Assembly (NCBI GenBank): GCA_963727015.1
Contig: CAVSEV010000007.1
Location: forward strand, 336,148-400,147
Direction: 5' to 3'
DNA length: 64,000 nucleotides
Origin: DATFVJ01 sp963727015
GTDB lineage: Bacteria > Actinomycetota > Actinomycetes > Streptosporangiales > Streptosporangiaceae
Each line of letters opens with the position of its first letter. The first letter of the stretch is position 1. Of the stretch, positions 58,667 through 64,000 are shown one piece after another. The notes under the pieces are model-generated. The model was not told where the DNA came from and did not search any database. It saw nothing but the letters and a program-made list of their open reading frames with translations. A program made the position numbers and the translations under genes.

Positions 58667-60421
58667 GTGCCAGAGTGGCCTGATGAGCTGGCGGAACTCG
58701 AGCGTCGGCGGGAGGAGCTGTACCGGGAGCTGGCGCAGGTCGGGGACTTCCGCCGGGGGTCGCTGCGCGAGGTGCGCCGCAAGTGCGGCAAGCCGAACTG
58801 CGCGTGCGCCACGCCGGATCACCCCGGGCACGGTCCGCAGTGGAACCTGACGCGGACGGTGGAGGGAAGGACGCGGGCGGTGCACCTTAAGCCGGGACCG
58901 GAGCTGGACAAGGCGCGGCGGGAGGTTGCCGAGTACGAGCGGTTCCGGGACCTCATCGGGCAGGTCACGGGGGTGAACGAGGCGATCTGCCAGGCCCGCC
59001 CGGCGGTGCCGGGCGAGGCCAGCGGTGATGCCCCTCCCGGGCCGGGAGGGGAAAAAGGGGGCTCCGGGCGGCCCTCGCGCAGGAGAAGGCCGCCGAGCTA
59101 GGACGGCTCGCCGCGGAAGCGGCCAGGGCCCTGGGCTGCGGCGATGCGGGCATGAAGGCCGCCGAGGCGGTGATCCGCGCCGGGCTGCTGCGGCTGGGCG
59201 GGAGCATGCTGGAGCAGGTGCTGGCCGCCGACCGGGGCCACCGGGGCCCGCGCGTCCCGTGTGGCCAGCGGCACGAGGCCGTGTTCACCGGCTACCGGGA
59301 AAAGGTCATCGACACGGTGCTCGGCCCGGTCGCCCTCACCCGGGCCTGGTATCACTGCGCGGCCTGCAAGCATGGCCTCGCCCCGCGCGACACCGAGCTC
59401 GGCGTCACCGGGGAAACCATGTCACCGGGCCTGGCCGCGATGAACGACCGGGCCGCAGCCTCGGTGCCGTTCGCGGAGGCAGCGGCCTGCTGGAGGAGCT
59501 GGCCGGGGTCCGGCTGGCCGTCAAGCGGGTCGAGCGGGCGGCCGAGGCCAGTGGCACCGCGGTCGCGGCGGCCGCGCGGGAACGGGCCGCGCTCATCGCC
59601 GCCCGCAGGCTCGTGCCGATGCCGCCGTCCCCGCTGCCGGACAAGCTGTATGCGGTCATCGACGGTACCGGCGTCCCCATGACCTCGAAGGAGACGGCGG
59701 GACGGGACGGCAAGGGCGAGGACGGCAGGGCCCGCACCCGCGAGGTCAAGCTCGCGGTCTTCTTCACCCAGGACAAGCTGGACAAGGACGGCTACCCGGT
59801 CCGGGACCGGGACTCCACGAGCGTCATCGCCACCTTCGAGCCCGCAAGCGCCTTCGCTGGCCTGGTCAAGGCGGAAGGCATCCGGCGCGGAGCGGACCAC
59901 GTCCGGCAGTTCACCATCCTCGGCGACGGGGCCGCCTGGATCTGGAACATCGCCACCGCCAAGTTCCCCGAGGCCACCCAGGTCGCCGGCCTCTACCACG
60001 CCCGCGAGCACCTGCACGACCTCGCCCGGTCCCTGGAGTTCATGCTCGGCGACCGCAAGGACGAATGGCTCGCCGCCCGCCTGGAGGACCTGGACTACGG
60101 CGACATCGACGGCATCTGCAAGGCCGCCCGCGAGTACCCCCAGTCGGCGTGAAGAAGGACCAGCTGGACACCGCCCTCGGCTACTTCGAGAACAACGCCC
60201 CCCGGATGCGCTACCACTGGTTCCGCCAGTGTGGCCTGTTCGTCGGCTCCGGCGTCGTGGAGGCCAGCTGCAAGTCCGTCATCGGCCAGCGCCTCAAGCA
60301 GGCGGGCATGCACTGGACCGTCAACGGAGCCGACGCCATCATCGCCCTCCGCTGCCGCGAGGCCAGCAGCACTTGGGAAGCCATCTGCAGCAGCCCCCAC
60401 ACTCAGACGCGCACCGCCTGA
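58667..60421 (+). pseudogene. ISKra4-family transposase, multiply frameshifted
   Basis: The first 120 residues (LREVRRKCGKPNCACATPDHPGHGP; DUF6788 part with a CxKxNCxC metal-site-like motif) end in a stop at 59101. The main part is spread over other frames: AGMKAAEAVIRAGLLRLGG, then DKLYAVIDGTGVPMTSKETA (first Asp), FTILGDGAAWIWNIA and LYHAREHLHDLAR, and finally FVGSGVVEASCKSVIGQRLKQAGMHW with the last catalytic Glu. Shifts are near 59060, 59490 and 60148. The first may be the natural ORF boundary; the others inactivate the gene. Confidence 0.8.
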
Positions 60422-60483
60422 TCAGGAGCATCCCAAAGATGATCTTGGTTACCTACAAAATTGACGCGCACCCGCCCAAGATG

Positions 60484-60774
60484 AGCGTGGCGAGCGAGGC
60501 AACGAGGACGCTGGGTAGGTCTTTCGCGGTGAAGTTCCCTCCCATCGCGAAGCCGTCGGCGGGATTGTGGCCTCCCGTGCCCGATAGGTAGCGCAGCGTC
60601 ACGCCGACGATCAATCCGCACAGGGCCAGCATGGGAAGCGGCCACCACAGGGCGTACCGTGAAAGCCGAGCTCGCCGGGAAGCGTTGTGAAGAAATACTT
60701 CTGCCCTGGGTGACCAGCTTCAAGTAGTAGGCGACAGCCGCCACCCGGACGCCCACAAGGGCGCCGAACAGCAA
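60484..60774 (-). pseudogene. ClC chloride channel remnant beside the IS insertion
   Basis: Minus-strand pieces ALVGVRVAAVAYYLKLVTQG, then KYFFTTLPGELGFHGTP, PMLALCGLIVGVTLRYLSG, TGGHNPADGFAMGG and LPSVLVASLATLILGG follow the start of a ClC channel in successive frames. The ISKra4 element interrupts the gene right after this. No matching continuation is seen on the far side of the IS. Confidence 0.6.
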
Positions 60775-60869
60775 AGCACGACGTACTGCTTGCTCTTGGC
60801 GTCAACGGTCCGGCAAGTACTCACGGCATCTCCTTTGTAGGTGCCTCTCCATTGGCCGCTGGTCGACCG

Positions 60870-61040
60870 TCGCTTCATGGTCGTGGTCTTGGCTATGACA
60901 TCAGCGCGGAGATCGAGATCTCCGCGGAGGGGCCGAGGGTGCCGCTGTGCCGGGGCACGGCCGCCGGCGGATGTTGCTTGTCCGTCAGGGGCGGCAAGCT
61001 CCGCTACGTCCACAAGCTATATGAGCCGAGCCGCATACGG
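60870..61040 (+). pseudogene. Arylsulfatase C-terminal remnant
   Basis: One frame reads LGYDISAEIEISAEGPRVPL and RGTAAGGCCLSVRGGKLRYVHKL, resembling the C-terminal beta domain of bacterial arylsulfatases (YDISAEIEIPEGG...GGYSLFVKGGRLRYVHN). It is too short to function. Immediately after, 61068-61089 repeats 22 bases of the ISKra4 ORF (CGGCAAGCCGAACTGCGCGT...), a trace of another IS. Confidence 0.5.
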
Positions 61041-61293
61041 AGTGGCATCCGAGGAGGTCCTCCAGGTCGGCAAGCCGAACTGCGCGTGCACATGGCTCGC
61101 TAATAGGTTATCGGGGTAGCAGCCCACCGGGTGAAAGATGACGGTCGCGGATCTGGCGATTATCGCCGCGCTGGTGTTCGCCTGACGGCTGGACTGAAGA
61201 GGCGGGTGACGATCATGGTCGTCGGCACCTACGTCTCGGCGGCGGCGTGCGGGAATGCGGTTCGTGGTCGTCGGCCATCCCGTGGCCGGTGAG

Positions 61294-62550
61294 CTAGAAC
61301 CCGTCGGTATCGAGTAGCAGCACCTCGACACGCCCGCCGGCCCGGACGCCGTCGCCGTCGGGCAGCAGTGCGAGGGCATTGGCCTTGGCCATGGCCATCA
61401 GCATGTGCGATTGCTGGCCGCCTGAGGGCCGTACCCGCAGCACTCCGTCTGCCCCGGTCCGTGCTGTCACCCGCATCAGGTGGAGTTCGCGCCCTGGCCG
61501 GCGAGGCAGGTCGGTTTCCGCTATCGCGGCAAGCCGAGGCCGGTCGAGCACCGGGCAGCCGGCCATAGCCCGTAGCGCGGGCCGGACCAACAGCTCATAG
61601 GTGACCAGGGCGGCCACCGGGTTCCCCGGCAGCCCGAAGGCCGGTATGCGCTGCTCGCCGAGCGATGCCACAGCTACGTGCTTGCCGGGTCTCATGGCGA
61701 TCTCCAGGGAGTGCATCGTGGCGCCGCCCAGCTTCTCCAGGGCAACCTTCAGCAGGTCATGGTCCCCGACGCTCACCCCTCCGGTGGCGATGATGGCATC
61801 GCACCGCGACGCGGCTGTCCGCAGGCGGTCCGCCAGGATGTCCTGGTCGTCCCCCACGGTGCCGAGATCGACCTGGCGGAATCCGTCGGATCCGAGCTGA
61901 GCCAGCAGTGCCGGGCGGTTGGCGTCGCGGATCTTCCCCGGCATCAAGACAGCATCGGGTGCGGCGAGCTCGTCGCCGGTGGACAGGACGCCGACCGCCG
62001 GGCGCGGGCAGACGAGCAGCTCCTGGATGCCGAGGCTCGCTAGCACCCCGATGTGCGCAGGGCTGAGCCGCGTCCCCGGTGTAAAGACCTCGGCACCGGC
62101 GGCGATGTCCTCGCCAGGTTCCCGTACGTTCGTGCCGGGGCTCACCGATTGCTCGATGAGCACGGCCAGCGCGCCATCCTCCGCCCGCGTATGCTCCACC
62201 ATGCACACTGCGTCGGCACCGGGCGGCATCAGCGCGCCGGTCATTATCCGCATTGCCTCGCCGCGCGAAAGGGGGAGCTTCGGCCCGTCGCCGGCCGCTG
62301 CGGTTCCGGTCACCCGCAGGCGGACCGGGGCGGTAGCCACGTCAGTGGCCCTTACGGCATATCCGTCCATTGCGGCATTGGCGAAGCGGGGCACGGGCTC
62401 GGTGGCGCGTACCGTCTCGGCCAGGACGTGCCCCAGCCCATCACCGATGGCGACGCGGCGTGGCGCGAGCGGCGTGATCGCGGCCAGGACAAGACGACGC
62501 GCCTCGGCTACCGGGATCAATGTCGTCACCCATAGAGGTTCCGTGCTCAC
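61294..62550 (-). CDS. moeA: Molybdopterin molybdenumtransferase MoeA
   Basis: A 418-residue cytosolic enzyme that inserts molybdate into adenylated molybdopterin, the last step of molybdenum cofactor synthesis. Hallmarks: AMDGYAVRATD near residue 60, IMTGALMPPGADAVCMVE, TGDEL, the MoCF domain loop IIATGGVSVGDHDLLK, and AFGLPGNPVAALVTYEL, followed by the C-terminal beta domain (SGGQQSHMLMAMAKANAL). Full length and intact. It lies head to tail with a DUF6457 gene and beside the remnant of a molybdoenzyme gene. Confidence 0.97.
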   Translation of the reverse strand: MSTEPLWVTTLIPVAEARRLVLAAITPLAPRRVAIGDGLGHVLAETVRATEPVPRFANAAMDGYAVRATDVATAPVRLRVTGTAAAGDGPKLPLSRGEAMRIMTGALMPPGADAVCMVEHTRAEDGALAVLIEQSVSPGTNVREPGEDIAAGAEVFTPGTRLSPAHIGVLASLGIQELLVCPRPAVGVLSTGDELAAPDAVLMPGKIRDANRPALLAQLGSDGFRQVDLGTVGDDQDILADRLRTAASRCDAIIATGGVSVGDHDLLKVALEKLGGATMHSLEIAMRPGKHVAVASLGEQRIPAFGLPGNPVAALVTYELLVRPALRAMAGCPVLDRPRLAAIAETDLPRRPGRELHLMRVTARTGADGVLRVRPSGGQQSHMLMAMAKANALALLPDGDGVRAGGRVEVLLLDTDGF

Positions 62551-62675
62551 GCATCCCTATCAGCAGGGCACAAGGTCCCGGCACATTCGGCCCAAGGTCA
62601 GCACCCGCCGTCTCCGCGAGCGATAGGCACACCAAGCAAGCGCACAGCTGCACCGACGCAGCCCGGCGGCCGGCG

Positions 62676-62912
62676 TCAGCCGCCCTTCGCCTCGCTGTCC
62701 CCGGCGAGCCGCTGACCGGCGGCGAGCGCATCCCGGGGATCCAGGCCGGCCCGGCCGACCAGCCAGCACGTGATCGGCGCGGCAGGCCGCTCTGACGCGT
62801 GCGCGGCGATCCCGGCGAGTTCGAGCAGCATGTCCCGCTCTTCGCTGGTCGGCGGGATTGTGCCGATTTCGGCGGCGAACCTCACCAGCCAGTCCTGCAT
62901 GTTCTGAGCCAT
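62676..62912 (-). CDS. DUF6457 domain protein
   Basis: A 78-residue helical protein: MQDWLVRFAAEIGTIPPTSE and DMLLELAGIAAHASERPAAP ITCWLVGRAG. This matches DUF6457, small proteins found with molybdenum cofactor genes in Actinobacteria. It is 126 bp upstream of moeA on the same strand, so the two are probably in one unit. Function not known. Confidence 0.8.
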   Translation of the reverse strand: MAQNMQDWLVRFAAEIGTIPPTSEERDMLLELAGIAAHASERPAAPITCWLVGRAGLDPRDALAAGQRLAGDSEAKGG

Positions 62913-63129
62913 GATCTGACACTTTAGCGACGGTTGCTCGCGCGCCCGGGCTCCTGCCGCCCGGCGGCTTCCCGTACACCGTAGTGCCGTCTGTCCCGGA
63001 TATAGCGGTCCCTTGGCCTCTCCCGGCCGCTGCGCGCCGGTTCACATGGTCGGACGACGAGGTTCGTGCGGGAAGAGCGGGCGGCCTTGGCTTGGCGCTC
63101 CCCCCGGAGCCGAGCAGAGCGGGACTCAG

Positions 63130-63885
63130 GTGACCACCTCGCGGCGGACATTCTTGGGCGGCAGCGCGGCAGCGGTTGGCGGTCTTATGGTCGCCGACAA
63201 GCTGCGGTTCTTCACGTCGGCACAAACACGGCGGCACCATCGGCGAGCCCCGTGATCAAGGGGACCGAGACGGTCTACCGGACCGGGCACTCGGGCAACT
63301 GCGACGGCGCGTCCGGGCATCTTGTGCACGTGCCATGGTTCTTCTGGGCCGACAGCGTCGCCGAGGTCTAGATCCTGGACTGGCGCATTATGTGCGACGC
63401 CAGGGACACCAACGCGACGCAGCTGATCTCGGTCGATCCCTGCTTCACCGTCACGTGCGCGGCCTGCGACGAGTGGCTGCCGATCCGTCCCGGCGCCGCC
63501 ACCGCGCGACCTGGGCCCGGGCCCGTCGCCCGTCCCGGTGGCCCACCCGATCAGCGCTTGATCCCGTGGTCATTAGCACCCCGTCATTCCCCGGGTGGGC
63601 CGCCGACTGGGGAGCGACGGTAAAGGCGCCGTTCGGGTACCTCAGCCAGCCGGGCAGCACGCGCCCAGCCAGCCCGATCGGGAGGTCCACGTCAGCGCCG
63701 GCAGATCGAGCCCCAGATAGGCAGATGAGCCCCAGATAGTAGGTGATGGCACAGCGCGGCTGGGACGGCGCGGTTCAGTCGTTTCACCTAGGTGAAGAAG
63801 ACTGGCAGGTGATGACAGGTCACTTGCGGCCGCGGAACCATCGGTTTTGGGACGTTAAGACCGAAGGACTCTAGTACGCGTTGCC
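63130..63885 (+). pseudogene. Molybdopterin oxidoreductase with Tat signal, decayed
   Basis: GTG 63130 encodes a twin-arginine signal (TSRRTFLGGSAAAVGG). A frameshift near 63210 leads to GTETVYRTGHSGNCDGASGHLVHV and a TAG at 63369. The next frame has ATQLISVDPCFTVTCAACDEWLPIRPG, the molybdopterin-guanine-dinucleotide binding block (IDPR.T..A..DEWIPIRPGTD) of the DMSO-reductase family. Further traces end near 63885. It was an exported molybdoenzyme served by moeA next door. Confidence 0.6.
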
Positions 63886-63958
63886 GGGTCGGGGGACGGT
63901 CGGCCTTGTAGGCGGCGACGTGCGCCTGCGCTGCCCAGAGGTGTGGAGGAAGGTTGCA

Positions 63959-64000
63959 ATGACTTCTCCTATGGCGCCGAACGTGAGTGGTGTGGGTGCT
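63959..64000 (+). CDS. Start of an unidentified gene, cut by the window edge
   Basis: ATG 63959 is preceded by GGAGGAAGG at good spacing and opens MTSPMAPNVSGVGA. Only 14 residues lie in the window, so no function can be suggested. Confidence 0.45.
   Translation, partial: MTSPMAPNVSGVGA

Larger units (their letters stand above)
58579..60472. mobile_element. ISKra4-like insertion sequence with 11-bp target duplication
   Basis: The ends are inverted repeats, GGTGCGCGTCAATTTCGTAGG at the left and its complement with one change (TTT-T-GTAGG) at the right. CGCCCAAGATG flanks both sides (58568-58578 and 60473-60483). It contains one broken transposase gene. The right flank is an eroded ClC gene. 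Confidence 0.8.

Overview
This is high-GC DNA from a filamentous-type actinomycete (Actinomycetota, probably a soil Streptosporangiales/Streptomycetales-like genome). The evidence is frequent GTG/TTG starts, a BldC-like regulator, a DUF2637/SpdA-like transfer protein, a DUF6049 remnant directly upstream of murJ, and pSAM2-type tyrosine integrases. Species cannot be named from this window.

The window has two interleaved layers. The first is a set of intact genes for ion and pH homeostasis and stress survival: a P-type cation ATPase (left edge), polyphosphate kinase 2, an NhaA antiporter fused to a DsbA-like domain, a CaCA-type cation exchanger, a MarR-ClC chloride channel pair, a CPA-type cation/proton antiporter, a channel-like membrane protein, the complete kdpFABCDE potassium operon on the minus strand, a universal stress protein, a DUF4118 sensor-like protein, a Cys-rich DUF326 metal-binding protein, and DUF1345, HdeD/DUF308 and LapA-like membrane proteins. 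murJ, moeA with a DUF6457 gene, a carboxymuconolactone decarboxylase-like protein and a lipoprotein are also intact.

The second layer is an unusually dense set of decayed genes. These include both halves of a diacylglycerol kinase, a C5-DNA methyltransferase, GNAT, an ECF sigma N-terminus, DUF6049, a second CaCA copy, a CBS protein, NRAMP, GAF-ANTAR, LuxR HTH, MazG-like, TMEM175, MalT-like, GH15, Nudix, rhomboid-like, ClC, arylsulfatase and a molybdopterin oxidoreductase. Most retain recognisable family motifs broken by frameshifts or truncation.

Mobile DNA explains some of this. It comprises an integrase gene spliced in frame onto the 5' part of the kinase gene (6.4-8.25 kb), an IS110 fragment plus a complete IS1634-like element (17.4-20.1 kb), and a tRNA-Ala(CGC) 3' fragment beside a second integrase, DUF2637 gene and two unknown genes (45.2-50.0 kb). 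There is also an IS21-like transposase remnant, a 313-bp MITE-like element with 25-bp inverted repeats and a 5-bp target duplication (54.5 kb), and an ISKra4-type element with an 11-bp target duplication (58.6-60.5 kb).

Layout: 0-3.5 kb ATPase and ppk2; 3.5-9.7 kb eroded island with the kinase-integrase chimera; 9.7-16.5 kb transport block I; 16.5-21 kb IS block; 21-22.9 kb murJ; 24.3-27.5 kb transport block II; 28.3-36.3 kb kdp regulon; 36.4-45 kb stress genes and debris; 45-50 kb integrated element; 50-58 kb debris plus small membrane proteins; 58.6-60.5 kb IS; 61-64 kb molybdenum-cofactor genes.

The most interesting non-coding signals are an 88-bp leader found upstream of the intact CaCA gene and again upstream of its deleted copy, with a covarying stem, and four CCTAAC half-sites in two 11-bp-spaced pairs in front of the kdp operon.
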